Shown: piece after piece, positions 24,989 through 34,454 of the stretch
Layout: every line of letters starts with the position of its first letter
Numbering within the stretch: position 1 is the stretch's first letter
From: UBA6626 sp963579995
Lineage (GTDB): Bacteria; Planctomycetota; Phycisphaerae; Phycisphaerales; Phycisphaeraceae
NCBI GenBank assembly: GCA_963579995.1
Contig: CAUZIY010000001.1
Span: 1-64,000 of the forward strand
Reading direction: 5' to 3'
Length of the DNA: 64,000 nucleotides
Position numbers and translations under genes: made by a program
Notes under the pieces: generated by a model
Told to the model about the DNA's origin: nothing
Database searches by the model: none
Seen by the model: the letters and a program-made list of their open reading frames with translations, nothing else

Positions 24989-26809
24989 GTGAAGATCGCA
25001 CTGGCGCAGATTAATCCAACGATCGGGAACATTCACGGCAATGCCCAGCAGATCCGTCATGCGATCAGCCGGGCACAGCAGCACGGTGCTGAACTTGTGG
25101 TGCTACCTGAATTGGCGATTGTTGGCTACCCGCCTAAGGATTTACTGCTTAAACCCTCGGTGATTAATGACTGTGAGGCCGCAGTTCGGTACCTGGCTGG
25201 ATTTTGCAACGAAATCGCAGCCGTCATCGGGTATCCCCGCCGTTCTGATGACCCGGTTGGCCGTCCGTTGCTCAATGCTGCAGCTTTCTGTCATGGCGGT
25301 CGTATTGTTGGCCACCGATCCAAGAGCCTTCTGCCAACCTACGACGTATTTGATGAAAGCCGTTATTTTGAGCCGCAAGCTGGTCAGGCAGGCGATTTGC
25401 TTCTCGAGTTTCATGGTGTCCGCCTGGGTATCACCATCTGCGAAGATCTCTGGAACGACCAACAGTTACTTCCCCGGAAGCTGTACCGCCACGATCCCTT
25501 GGATGCTTTAGCTGATGCTGATGCCCAGATCATGATCAATTGTTCGGCGTCACCCTTTGTGGTTGGCAAGCCGGCATTTCGGTTGGAACTGTTTGCTGTT
25601 GCAGCCAGGCGGCGGGCACGTCCTTTGGTCTATTGCAATCAGGTTGGTGGAAATGATGAACTGGTGTTTGACGGCAATAGCTGCGTGATCGGTGTGGATG
25701 GCAATCTCATTGCTGCAGCCAAGTCTTTTGAAACGGATTTACTGGTTGTGGATGTGGAGCCATCTACATCAGGTATGAATAGTACACCATCACTTCCTGT
25801 TAACGCATCAGCAATGGTACCGCCTTGGGAAATGGCTAAGCCACAATCATCGGAAGATCCGGGATGTTCAAGTCGATCGGGGTCGGGGGGCACGATTGAA
25901 TCGGTTTATCAAGCGTTGGTCTTGGGGTTGCGTGATTACTGTTACAAGTGCGGGTTTAAGTCCATCGTGGTAGGGCTGTCGGGCGGTATCGATTCGGCGG
26001 TGACCGCGGCTTTGGCTGTTGCTGCAATGGGTAAGTCCAATGTGATGGGTGTGGCAATGCCGTCCCGCTACAGTTCGCCGAGTTCTGTCACCGATGCTGA
26101 AGAATTAGCTGATGTATTGGGGCTGGCCTTTCACGCGATCCCAATTGCCGGTCCACACCAGGCATTTGAGCAAGTACTTGCGCCATATTTTGTCGGTTTG
26201 GAACCTGATGCAGCTGAGGAGAATATCCAGGCACGTATTCGCGGTGTCATCCTGATGGCTTTTTCCAACAAAAATGGTTCACTGCTTGTCACAACAGGTA
26301 ACAAGAGTGAACTGGCGGTGGGCTATTGCACGCTCTATGGTGATATGTGTGGTGGGATGGCCGTGCTCAGTGATGTGCCCAAGACAATGGTCTGGGAACT
26401 GGCTCGATGGATCAATGACTCTTCATCGTCTCCACTTCGGGCTGAATACGGGTGCTCGGTCATTCCCCAAAGCTCCATTACGAAAGTGCCCAGTGCCGAG
26501 TTGCGTCCTGACCAAAGTGATCAGGATTCATTGCCTCCTTACGAAGTGTTGGATCAGATTATCGAGTACTACGTTGAGCAGGAACAGTCAGTGCAGCAAA
26601 TTATAGATGCCCTGAAAAAAACGGTGCCCCAGCAGACGATTACACGGATGGTGCAGTTAATTGATCGTAATGAATACAAACGCAAACAGGCTGCGCCGGG
26701 AATCAAAGTAACCGGCCGGGCCTTTGGATTTGGCCGCAGGATGCCGATTGCACAGCGTTATAAGGACGGCGCCTTCAAGGCGGTCAAATTACCGCGAGCA
26801 TCCAAGTGA
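24989..26809 (+). CDS. nadE: Glutamine-dependent NAD+ synthetase
   Basis: This enzyme makes NAD+ from nicotinic acid adenine dinucleotide, ATP and glutamine-derived ammonia. The 606-residue protein has an N-terminal nitrilase-fold glutaminase with the Glu-Lys-Cys triad in VVLPELAIVGYPP (about 33-45), HRSKSLLPTYDVFDE (about 109-123) and GITICEDLW (about 147-155). The C-terminal synthetase has the P-loop LSGGIDSAVTAALA near residue 330, and TGNKSELAVGYCTLYGDMCG near 430. The GTG start fits the usual N-terminus KIALAQINPTIG. The linker between the domains (about 255-295) is Ser/Pro-rich and somewhat longer than usual. Confidence 0.95.
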   Translation: MKIALAQINPTIGNIHGNAQQIRHAISRAQQHGAELVVLPELAIVGYPPKDLLLKPSVINDCEAAVRYLAGFCNEIAAVIGYPRRSDDPVGRPLLNAAAFCHGGRIVGHRSKSLLPTYDVFDESRYFEPQAGQAGDLLLEFHGVRLGITICEDLWNDQQLLPRKLYRHDPLDALADADAQIMINCSASPFVVGKPAFRLELFAVAARRRARPLVYCNQVGGNDELVFDGNSCVIGVDGNLIAAAKSFETDLLVVDVEPSTSGMNSTPSLPVNASAMVPPWEMAKPQSSEDPGCSSRSGSGGTIESVYQALVLGLRDYCYKCGFKSIVVGLSGGIDSAVTAALAVAAMGKSNVMGVAMPSRYSSPSSVTDAEELADVLGLAFHAIPIAGPHQAFEQVLAPYFVGLEPDAAEENIQARIRGVILMAFSNKNGSLLVTTGNKSELAVGYCTLYGDMCGGMAVLSDVPKTMVWELARWINDSSSSPLRAEYGCSVIPQSSITKVPSAELRPDQSDQDSLPPYEVLDQIIEYYVEQEQSVQQIIDALKKTVPQQTITRMVQLIDRNEYKRKQAAPGIKVTGRAFGFGRRMPIAQRYKDGAFKAVKLPRASK

Positions 26810-26894
26810 TTGAATAGTTGGGCTGGGCAGGGGGTCTTCCGGACCACTGACTTGGAAATCCCTACAAAGCCATATTTTGCAGTGTGACCACCAA

Positions 26895-27227
26895 TTACTT
26901 GGGCATTGACCACGGGACATCATCGTCACGATGAAATGCTTGGGTTGCCTGCTGAAGGCAATCGTGACAAATAATGGCGGTTGGGTTAGCCGCTTGTGAC
27001 CGTGGGTTGGGTGCCCATTGCTTGAGTTCCGTCGGCAGCTGATCACGGATGCACATCGTGCAGCTGTATTGGTTTTGTGGGGCGCTTTCATCGGCGATCG
27101 CTTGCTTGACGCAGTCGAGGCAAATGACCGAACCTCGATGCCCTTCGATCATGGGGAAAACCTGGTCCCAATCAGTTCCACAAAAGTCGCAGCTTATGAC
27201 CACTTGGCCGTCTTCGCTTCTTTGCAT
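26895..27227 (-). CDS. Small zinc-ribbon protein with four CxxC motifs
   Basis: The 110-residue product has four CxxC pairs: CDFC near residue 13, CLDC near 36, CTMC near 56 and CHDC near 87. They are spaced as two zinc-binding modules, and the last pair is in ICHDCLQQA. No catalytic domain accompanies them. The pattern resembles small ClpX-type or rubredoxin-like zinc domains that bind protein or nucleic acid, but the partner is unknown. It lies between nadE and the aroB fusion gene, on the strand of the latter. The regular cysteine pattern makes it a real gene despite its small size. Confidence 0.7.
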   Translation of the reverse strand: MQRSEDGQVVISCDFCGTDWDQVFPMIEGHRGSVICLDCVKQAIADESAPQNQYSCTMCIRDQLPTELKQWAPNPRSQAANPTAIICHDCLQQATQAFHRDDDVPWSMPK

Positions 27228-27415
27228 ACGTGCTATTTCTCATTCATTTTGATCGACAAAGGTTAGTGGAAGATTACATCCATTATGACAGCAAGTCGAT
27301 CTTTGTTGTTTAATCAAAGCCCCTAGCCTTTCGCTGGTGTTGGAGGCGAGATTCCGGGGCAATCTGTGACTGTCATGTGATTGGGGCAAACGGGTGGTGT
27401 TTGCGTATCCATGTC

Positions 27416-29293
27416 CTATCGGCGCAAGCTATCCCACGCGTCAACGATGTGTTGTTCGTCCACTGCATTGACAAGATCAACCTGCCCCAGGTTAGTGGGT
27501 AGCACCAGCCGCAATTGTCCGCCTGCCACCTTCTTGTCGACCCGCATCAGTTCCAGTAACTGTCTGGTTGCGGGTAGATGTGGGGACTGGGTGGGAAGCC
27601 CGGCACGCTCAAGCAGGCTGGTAAGTCGCTGAAGGATGTTCGGGTCGCACCGGCCGATTGTAACGGAAAGTTTGGTTGCTGCGACCATGCCCAACGCGAC
27701 AGCTTCGCCATGATGGTAAGAAGAAGGACTATCGAACTTTCCAGCGGCTTCAATGGCATGGGCGAAAGTATGCCCGAAATTCAGGTGGGCCCGCTGGCCG
27801 AGTTCCTTTTCGTCGGCGATGACCACGCTTGCCTTGATCTGTACGTTACGGCGAACCAGTTCAACCAGGATGTCACGATCCTGGGAAAGAATTTCATCGA
27901 CATGGTTTTCCGTCCATGTGAACAGTTCAGCGTCACGAATGATGCCATGTTTAATACACTCGGCCAGGCCGCATCGCATTTGGCGATCCGGTAGGGTAGA
28001 TAGCGTATCGGTATCAATAACGACGAGGCTGGGTTGGTAGAAACTGCCCACAAGATTTTTTCCTTGCGGCAGGTTGACGCCGACCTTCCCGCCGACCGAG
28101 GCATCGACCATTGCAAGCAAGGTGGTCGGACATTGAATGAATGGCACACCTCGAAGGTAGGTTGCGGCAATGAAACCAACCGTATCGCCCACAATCCCAC
28201 CGCCCATTGCGATGACGGGGCTGTGGCGCTCAAATTGAGCGCTCAGGAGTCGTTCATAGGCGGTGCGCACGGTATCAAGGTTCTTGTGGTTCTCGCCCAC
28301 AGGCATCGGTTCGATGACAAGGTCGTACCCGGATTGTTGTAGCGAAGATTGCGCCGATACAACATGTTGATCAGGAAGCCCCTCATCAATCAGTAACGCC
28401 GCCCGCGTGTGAGGCGCCACCTCCTGTACCAGGTTGCCTAACTGATTAAGGCCACTACTTCCAACCAGCACTTCATACCGGTGATGTGGCAGGTCAATGG
28501 CAATGGAGTTCATGGGTTGCTTTCTTTGTCGGCGTTTGATCTCTAGCAGGGCCTGGGCAGGGTCCTGCGGTAATCCGTCCTGATCATCGTCATTTGCGTG
28601 GTCATAGGGCTGTGGTTCATGTGTCGGTACCACATGGTGCCGGCTTGGAACTGGGTCGCCCCCCCCCCTCATCACCCCTAATCGGAGTATGAGCCATCCG
28701 AGTCCAAGGGCGATTACCAGTGCTAGAAACAATCGCGACGTATCGGTTGATGTACTGTATGCAGTTTTGAACAACTTGGCAGATTTGCCAACAAACACAG
28801 GATAACGCGATACTTGATTTGCCAGATTGGTGGTCTCCCAGATCTTGTAGAATCTCGCAACTATTTCGATGTGACTGTTCGTCTGTGGTTCATCTGGTGG
28901 GTCCACGAGGTAGACAATCGCCACGATTTCGGGGTCGTTGGCGACGATCATGCTCCATTGTTCCAGTTTGCCGTCCCACGGTCCTGCGCGAGCAAGGTTG
29001 GTGACCTTAAGGTCAGTCCGGCTGGGTGGTCGACCTGCATAGCGACCTGCAAGAATAAAACGTTGGCCGCGATAGGCCGAAGGGGTCTGTCCGATGGCAT
29101 CATAATCAGGGATCTTGCTGCCCGGCTTCACATCGCCTTGCCATTCAAGGGCATTGCGCAGCAACGGATACCAGGCGGCCTCGTCGACCAACGGGCTGTT
29201 GTCGATGGCCGATTGCAGTTGCATGACTTGCTTGTCCGTCAATGGTGGCACGGCGGTAAAAATCGCGGTGGCCAGCAGTATGGCGGTTTGCAT
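27416..29293 (-). CDS. aroB: 3-dehydroquinate synthase with an N-terminal membrane domain (fusion)
   Basis: The C-terminal 365 residues, from an internal ATG at 28513, are a full AroB, the NAD-dependent second enzyme of the shikimate pathway. They carry GGGIVGDTVGFIAATYLRG, the CPTTLLAMVDASVGGKVGVN signature (about 393-412), and zinc ligands in HLNFGHTFAHA and YHHGEAVALG. The first 260 residues are unrelated. They contain a signal peptide or anchor (residues 1-17), an extracytoplasmic region and one membrane helix (about 186-206, LFLALVIALGLGWLILRLGV), then a charged linker. The two parts are in one frame, but just after the helix the frame crosses a run of ten G (10 C on the plus strand). 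AroB may also be made from its own ATG. Confidence 0.85.
   Translation of the reverse strand: MQTAILLATAIFTAVPPLTDKQVMQLQSAIDNSPLVDEAAWYPLLRNALEWQGDVKPGSKIPDYDAIGQTPSAYRGQRFILAGRYAGRPPSRTDLKVTNLARAGPWDGKLEQWSMIVANDPEIVAIVYLVDPPDEPQTNSHIEIVARFYKIWETTNLANQVSRYPVFVGKSAKLFKTAYSTSTDTSRLFLALVIALGLGWLILRLGVMRGGGDPVPSRHHVVPTHEPQPYDHANDDDQDGLPQDPAQALLEIKRRQRKQPMNSIAIDLPHHRYEVLVGSSGLNQLGNLVQEVAPHTRAALLIDEGLPDQHVVSAQSSLQQSGYDLVIEPMPVGENHKNLDTVRTAYERLLSAQFERHSPVIAMGGGIVGDTVGFIAATYLRGVPFIQCPTTLLAMVDASVGGKVGVNLPQGKNLVGSFYQPSLVVIDTDTLSTLPDRQMRCGLAECIKHGIIRDAELFTWTENHVDEILSQDRDILVELVRRNVQIKASVVIADEKELGQRAHLNFGHTFAHAIEAAGKFDSPSSYHHGEAVALGMVAATKLSVTIGRCDPNILQRLTSLLERAGLPTQSPHLPATRQLLELMRVDKKVAGGQLRLVLPTNLGQVDLVNAVDEQHIVDAWDSLRR
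28659..28668. repeat. Homopolymer tract of ten C (ten G in the gene)
   Basis: Ten consecutive C residues on the plus strand encode Arg-Gly-Gly-Gly in the membrane-domain/AroB fusion. Long G tracts slip during replication and also cause sequencing errors. A one-base change would separate the membrane part from AroB. Confidence 0.9.
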
Positions 29294-29352
29294 GTGTGAT
29301 ATTGTAGTGCTTTACCCTAATAGTTATGATCTTTCTTTTAGAAGGCGACCAC

Positions 29353-30969
29353 ATGTCCACCGTGTCGAGCCCCGGGCGTTCTGAATCCGACGAACTACTC
29401 AGTGAGTTAGACGATCTGCCGCAATCGCTTCGTGGCCAGGTTGTGCCAATCCTTGATTTTGGTTCCCAGTACGCACAACTCATCGCCCGCCGTGTACGTG
29501 AGGCAGGTGTGTTGAGCATTTTGGTGGCACCGGATGTTTCGGTTGACCAGTTGAAAGCCATCAAGCCATGCGGCGTCATTCTTTCCGGGGGCCCGGCAAG
29601 CGTCTACGACGACGGTGCCCCGCGTTGCGATCCGCGCCTTTTCGAGTTGGATGTTCCCATACTGGGGATCTGTTATGGCATGCAACTGGCTTGCCAAATG
29701 CTGGGCGCTGAGGTGCGCCGAGCTTCTCGCCACGAATATGGCCGCGCAGACCTGATGGTCTGCGATGATACAGATCTGCTGGGAAATATTGAATCTCAGT
29801 CATCGGTCTGGATGAGTCATGGCGATCAAATTGTGGATCTGCCGGATGATTTTGTTTCGTTGGCGTCAACGACCACGTGCCCTTGTGCGGCGGTGCGGCA
29901 CCGTACGCGTTCGTTTTATGGGGTGCAGTTCCATCCCGAAGTGACGCACACACAACACGGCGTCGACATTCTGGGCAATTTCCTGTTTTCAATCTGTCGT
30001 TGTGACGGTTCGTGGAAGATGAGCGATTTTCTTGAGGCTGAAATCAAACGGGTACGTCAAGTGGTGGGTGATGCCCGTGTTGTGTGCGGTTTGTCGGGTG
30101 GGGTTGATTCGGCGGTTACGGCGGCTCTGCTGCAACGGGCGATCGGTGAACAACTGACCTGCATCTTTGTAGATAACGGCCTTCTGCGCAAGAATGAACG
30201 CCAACTGGTGGAGAAAAAATTCCGTTCGCATTTCAGTATCAATCTGCGTGTCGTCGATGCAGGGACTCAATTTTTATCTGATCTGGCGGGGGTTGAAGAT
30301 CCCCAGGAAAAACGACAGCTTATTGGCCATCGATTCATCGAGGTATTCAAGGAGGCGGCAAAGGCGATCGGCAATGCCGAGTTCCTTGCCCAGGGTACGC
30401 TTTATCCCGATGTGATTGAATCTGGTCACGGATACAGCGGGGCGGCGGCAAATATCAAAAGTCATCACAATGTCGGCGGGCTACCCGAGAAACTCGGTTT
30501 CAAACTGGTTGAGCCACTGCGTAACCTGTTTAAAGACGAGGTGCGGCGACTGGGGGAAGTTCTGGATCTGTCTGAGCAGATCGTCTGGCGGCATCCATTT
30601 CCCGGTCCTGGTCTGGCCGTGCGTATCCTGGGGGCGGTGACCCAATCGGCACTGGATATTTTGCGTGATGCCGATGAGATTTTGCTTGAGGAAATCGTGT
30701 CGGCAGGACTGTATCGTTCGACGGCCCAGGTCTTCGCTGTTTTACTGCCGGTTAAAGCCGTGGGTGTGATGGGCGATGGTCGTACGCATGAGCAGGTCAT
30801 TGCAATTCGTGCAGTTGAGTCACAGGATTTCATGACGGCCGACTGGGCACGGATCCCATTTGAGGTGCTGGCCCAAATCAGCAACCGCATCATCAATGAG
30901 GTGAGTGGTGTCAACCGGGTGGTCTATGACATCTCCAGCAAACCGCCGGCAACGATTGAGTGGGAGTAG
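29353..30969 (+). CDS. guaA: GMP synthase (glutamine-hydrolysing)
   Basis: GuaA converts XMP to GMP. The start at 29353 is preferred because AGAAGG lies eight bases upstream (an ATG nine codons earlier is open). The protein is 538 residues. The N-terminal class I amidotransferase has LGICYGMQLACQML with the nucleophile Cys and VQFHPEVTHTQHG with His and Glu. The ATP-pyrophosphatase domain has the P-loop GLSGGVDSAVTAAL. The C-terminal dimerisation domain ends KPPATIEWE, which is characteristic of the family. An N-terminal extension of about 28 residues precedes the amidotransferase. It diverges from the aroB fusion gene and is followed nine bases later by the YpdA-like gene. Confidence 0.97.
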   Translation: MSTVSSPGRSESDELLSELDDLPQSLRGQVVPILDFGSQYAQLIARRVREAGVLSILVAPDVSVDQLKAIKPCGVILSGGPASVYDDGAPRCDPRLFELDVPILGICYGMQLACQMLGAEVRRASRHEYGRADLMVCDDTDLLGNIESQSSVWMSHGDQIVDLPDDFVSLASTTTCPCAAVRHRTRSFYGVQFHPEVTHTQHGVDILGNFLFSICRCDGSWKMSDFLEAEIKRVRQVVGDARVVCGLSGGVDSAVTAALLQRAIGEQLTCIFVDNGLLRKNERQLVEKKFRSHFSINLRVVDAGTQFLSDLAGVEDPQEKRQLIGHRFIEVFKEAAKAIGNAEFLAQGTLYPDVIESGHGYSGAAANIKSHHNVGGLPEKLGFKLVEPLRNLFKDEVRRLGEVLDLSEQIVWRHPFPGPGLAVRILGAVTQSALDILRDADEILLEEIVSAGLYRSTAQVFAVLLPVKAVGVMGDGRTHEQVIAIRAVESQDFMTADWARIPFEVLAQISNRIINEVSGVNRVVYDISSKPPATIEWE

Positions 30970-30978
30970 CTTGCCCCT

Positions 30979-32028
30979 ATGGCAACCAGGACGCAAGTGG
31001 CTGTGATCGGTGCGGGTCCGATTGGTTTGGAATTGGCGGCGGCTTTCAAGCTGGGTGGCGTCAAGTATCTTCATTTCGACGCGGGGCAGATTGGTCATAC
31101 AGTGAGTTGGATGCCGCGGCAGATGCGGTTCTTTTCGTCGCCGGATCGTATTGCAATCTGCGGCGTCCCACTGCAGACCGTTGAGCAGGAAAAGGCGTCG
31201 CGTGAAGAGTACCTGGCCTATCTGCGCGGTATTGTGGAGCAATTCAACCTGACGGTGCGTACTCATGAAAAAATTACTTCAATTCAAAAGTCCAGATCCA
31301 AGTTCTTGTTGACGAGTGAAAAGGCCACCGAACAGCACCAATACGTAGCCGATCACGTCGTGTTGGCTACTGGCGACCTTAATCGGGCCCGTGATCTGAA
31401 CTTGCCTGGGGAAGATTTGCCCCATGTGAGCCATTACTTCGATGAGCCACATCGATACTTTCGCAAGCGATTGCTTGTTGTCGGTGGTCGCAATTCGGCA
31501 GTGGAGGCGGCGATTCGTTGTCAACGAACTGGCGCTGATGTGGCGATCAGCTATCGTGGTGATGAATTTGATACTAAGAGCGTCAAGTACTGGTTAACAC
31601 CGGAAATCGAAATGTTGATCAAGACCAAACGCGTGACTTATTACCCTCTGACCGTACCAACGGTGATTACGCCACAGCATGTTTTCCTTCATCAGGTTCA
31701 AACCGGTCAATGTACTCAAGTGCCGGCCGATTTCGTACTTCTGCTGGTTGGTTACGAAATGGATACAACCTTGATGGAACAGGTTGGCGTGGCATTGGCA
31801 GGTGAGAACCACGCGCCCCAGTTGGATCTGGAAACCATGCAGACCAATGTGCCTGGTTTCTATGTTGGGGGGACCGCGGCAGTCGGGACCCAGATCCGCT
31901 TTCAACTGTTTATTGAAAACTGTCATCCACATGTGGGCAAGATTTTCGAGTCGATCACGGGACGGAAATGCCCATTTGAAGCAACGGACAGAACGCATTC
32001 AGGTCGATATGCATTGCCCGAAAGCTAG
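30979..32028 (+). CDS. YpdA-like FAD/NAD(P)-dependent oxidoreductase
   Basis: The 349-residue protein resembles YpdA, the flavin enzyme proposed to reduce bacillithiol disulfide in low-molecular-weight-thiol metabolism. It has an N-terminal FAD-binding GAGPIGLELA motif (residues 11-20), the block MRFFSSPDRIAICGVPL near 50-66, and a second dinucleotide motif VVGGRNSAVEAA near 173-184. The C-terminal FAD contact is PGFYVGGTAAVG near 293-304. There is no CxxC redox pair as in thioredoxin reductase, which fits YpdA. It likely shares a transcript with guaA, from which it is nine bases away. Other flavin monooxygenase-like functions remain possible. Confidence 0.75.
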   Translation: MATRTQVAVIGAGPIGLELAAAFKLGGVKYLHFDAGQIGHTVSWMPRQMRFFSSPDRIAICGVPLQTVEQEKASREEYLAYLRGIVEQFNLTVRTHEKITSIQKSRSKFLLTSEKATEQHQYVADHVVLATGDLNRARDLNLPGEDLPHVSHYFDEPHRYFRKRLLVVGGRNSAVEAAIRCQRTGADVAISYRGDEFDTKSVKYWLTPEIEMLIKTKRVTYYPLTVPTVITPQHVFLHQVQTGQCTQVPADFVLLLVGYEMDTTLMEQVGVALAGENHAPQLDLETMQTNVPGFYVGGTAAVGTQIRFQLFIENCHPHVGKIFESITGRKCPFEATDRTHSGRYALPES

Positions 32029-32164
32029 GTGCAGTTTCTCCCGGAGGTCACGAGGATTTCAAGGCCACTGTTCACCGTTTCGTGATGCTGAAATAACACC
32101 AGGTTTCAGATGTAATTGGGAACCAATGATATGGACTAGGCTGCTGCGGTGGGCTTAGTTTTGG

Positions 32165-32539
32165 TTACCGCGGCGGAACCCGGCGTTGGCCCGGCCGGCG
32201 ACCGGCACGAGCTCCACGGGAGACCGGACGCCTGCTTTGGCTGGGGGCAGGTCGATCAGTTGATGTGGCAACTACTTCGGTTGGTTTGACCAGGCCCTTG
32301 CCGCTGGCTTCACCGACCACCATGGGTCGTCCATTTACGCGGCGACCATCAAGCGAGGCAATGGCCGCTCGGCCCTGGTCCTCACTGGGCATGAGCACAA
32401 ATGCAAACCCGCGTGGTTTACCCGTCTTTTCGTCGGTGACGTAGATGATTTCATCAATCAGGCCGTAGTCACTGAAGAGTTTATTCAGTGTTTGCGGTGT
32501 CACCTTGTAGCTTATGTTGCCAACGTGAATCTTAAACAT
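32165..32539 (-). CDS. RRM-domain RNA-binding protein
   Basis: The 124-residue product starts at 32539, where GGAGG lies six bases upstream. It contains one RNA recognition motif (residues about 1-80) with RNP2 as KIHVGNI and RNP1 as KPRGFAFVLM, including the exposed aromatic residue. A basic tail rich in Arg, Gly, Pro and Ser follows (SRRPVSRGARAGRR), typical of bacterial glycine-rich RNA-binding proteins found in cyanobacteria and planctomycetes. Such proteins are thought to act in cold response or RNA stability, and the target RNA is unknown. It is monocistronic and converges with the YpdA-like gene. Confidence 0.88.
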   Translation of the reverse strand: MFKIHVGNISYKVTPQTLNKLFSDYGLIDEIIYVTDEKTGKPRGFAFVLMPSEDQGRAAIASLDGRRVNGRPMVVGEASGKGLVKPTEVVATSTDRPAPSQSRRPVSRGARAGRRPGQRRVPPR

Positions 32540-32789
32540 GTTTCGCCTCCGTGGGCGCGATGTGCCAAGCGGAAACACCGATTATAAACCCGCCGTTCAC
32601 CTATTGCACGCGATGGGCGTGTCGATTTATGGTTTGGCTTGCTTGGCTTGTTTCCTGGCTCCCAAGACCACCCGTGACGGCCGGTAAGATACCATAATTG
32701 GGCGGTCGGTGTGGCAATTGAGTGCGAAAATAAATTAGCAGTCAGCGGTGGTGGCAGTGGCCGAAGACCTTGCGGTATCATTACCTTAG

Positions 32790-34361
32790 ATGGACGCCAA
32801 TCCACGCTACAAATCACCAATCAAGCGATGCTTATATGGCAATACCCTAACTGAGCAACTTGAGCAATTGGGAACAGACAAGCAGCTTGAACAATTTGCC
32901 GCTGCGCGGCAAAGATTGGCCGCTGACCCATACCGTCCTGCGTATCATTTCGTTGCCCCACAGGGCAAGATGAATGATCCCAACGGGTTGTGTTTTTGGC
33001 GTGATCGATTCCACCTTTTCTACCAGGCTTATCCAGATGAGGCTGACCGGCGACAGCATTGGGGTCACGCTGTCAGCGATGACCTTGTGTATTGGCAGGA
33101 CCTGCCGTTGGCCATCTATCCGGACATTGAACGCAAATGTTTTAGCGGAAGCACCTTGGTTGAATCTGACCGGGTGATCGCGATCTACCACGGGAAGCAA
33201 GCGGGCAACATGATTGCGGTTGCCCGCGATCCCCTTCTTCTTAATTGGGAGAAATTACCCGGTAATCCAGTGATCCCGATTGTGGAAGCCGATGATTCAG
33301 GTTATCCCTACCGCGTATTTGATCCTTGTATCTGGGCCGAGGAAGACGGGTATTACGCCTTGTCCGGAACCCAGAAGGATGGAGGTAACCGATCCATGCG
33401 GTTCCGTCAGGACTGCCAGATGGTGGAACACCTCTTTTTTTCAAAAGACCTGCAATCCTGGCGGTATGAAGGGCAGTTTGTAGATGGTGGACGTTACACG
33501 CAACGGGGTGAAGATGGCGCAGTGCCCTATTTCTGGCCGTTGGGGGATAAGCACATCCTGCTATTCGCCAGCCATATGCGTGGCTCACAGTACTTCTTGG
33601 GTGATTACGATCGTACTAAGCGGAAATTCAAACCTTTTCTGCATGGCCGATTCAACTTCGGGCCAATCGGACATGGGGGTGTTCATGCACCATCCGCAAC
33701 GCCAGACGGTCATGGAGGCTGTTACGTTATTCATAATATGAATGAAGGTATCGAGTCTCGCGGGTGGCGCCAGATCATGTCGCTTGCTCGCGTGTTGACC
33801 CTCCGCCCAGATTGCACGCTGGGAATCGAACCGATCAGGTCAATGGACAAGCTCCGTACCACTTTCAAACGCGTGGGGCCCATGTTGCTTGAAGCAAACC
33901 GTGAAACAGTTCTGGATGACATTCGAGGCAATACCATCGAAATCAATGCAATCATTGATCCGCAAGATGCAAATCAGTTGTCTTTGGACGTCTTGAGGTC
34001 ACCAGACCAGTCGGAGTTTACATCCATTTACTTTTTAAAGAATGCCCACGCATCCTATAGGACTTGTGAGTTGGTTCATAAGGATGCGATCGTGATCGAC
34101 ACGTCACGGTCTTCTTTGCGTTCCGACTTGTTGTCGCGGCCGCCTGAAATTGCGCCCTTTGAACTGCATGAGGGCGAAGATCTTAGCCTTCGAATCTTTA
34201 TTGACCGGAGTGTCGTTGAGGTATTCATTAATGGTCGCCAGTGCCTGGCGCAGCGCGTTTACCCGCAGCGACCTGATAGTATTGGTCTTTCGATTCAATC
34301 CCGAGGGCGTCAGTCGGTATTACGCGAACTGACGTGCTGGCAAATGAAGAGCATCTGGTAG
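32790..34361 (+). CDS. Glycoside hydrolase family 32 (beta-fructosidase-like)
   Basis: GH32 enzymes hydrolyse sucrose, levan or inulin. The 523-residue protein has the five-bladed propeller domain starting near residue 51 (YHFVAPQGKMNDPNGL). The nucleophile would be Asp63, the transition-state aspartate lies in VFDPCIW (Asp178), and the acid/base is probably Glu241 in GEDGAVPYF. The usual Arg of the RDP motif is Phe here. A C-terminal beta-sandwich follows, with LRIFIDRSVVEVFING near 466-481. No signal peptide is present, so it should act in the cytoplasm on imported or phosphorylated sugar. The first 45 residues are an extra N-terminal segment. No sugar transporter is adjacent. Confidence 0.88.
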   Translation: MDANPRYKSPIKRCLYGNTLTEQLEQLGTDKQLEQFAAARQRLAADPYRPAYHFVAPQGKMNDPNGLCFWRDRFHLFYQAYPDEADRRQHWGHAVSDDLVYWQDLPLAIYPDIERKCFSGSTLVESDRVIAIYHGKQAGNMIAVARDPLLLNWEKLPGNPVIPIVEADDSGYPYRVFDPCIWAEEDGYYALSGTQKDGGNRSMRFRQDCQMVEHLFFSKDLQSWRYEGQFVDGGRYTQRGEDGAVPYFWPLGDKHILLFASHMRGSQYFLGDYDRTKRKFKPFLHGRFNFGPIGHGGVHAPSATPDGHGGCYVIHNMNEGIESRGWRQIMSLARVLTLRPDCTLGIEPIRSMDKLRTTFKRVGPMLLEANRETVLDDIRGNTIEINAIIDPQDANQLSLDVLRSPDQSEFTSIYFLKNAHASYRTCELVHKDAIVIDTSRSSLRSDLLSRPPEIAPFELHEGEDLSLRIFIDRSVVEVFINGRQCLAQRVYPQRPDSIGLSIQSRGRQSVLRELTCWQMKSIW

Positions 34362-34454
34362 GACATGGTCGTGTTCAGCGTTTTGGCGTGAGCATCACAA
34401 GTCATTGGACCTTTTGAGGTAGATGGTGTTTTGGTAATAAAATGAGGATGAACA

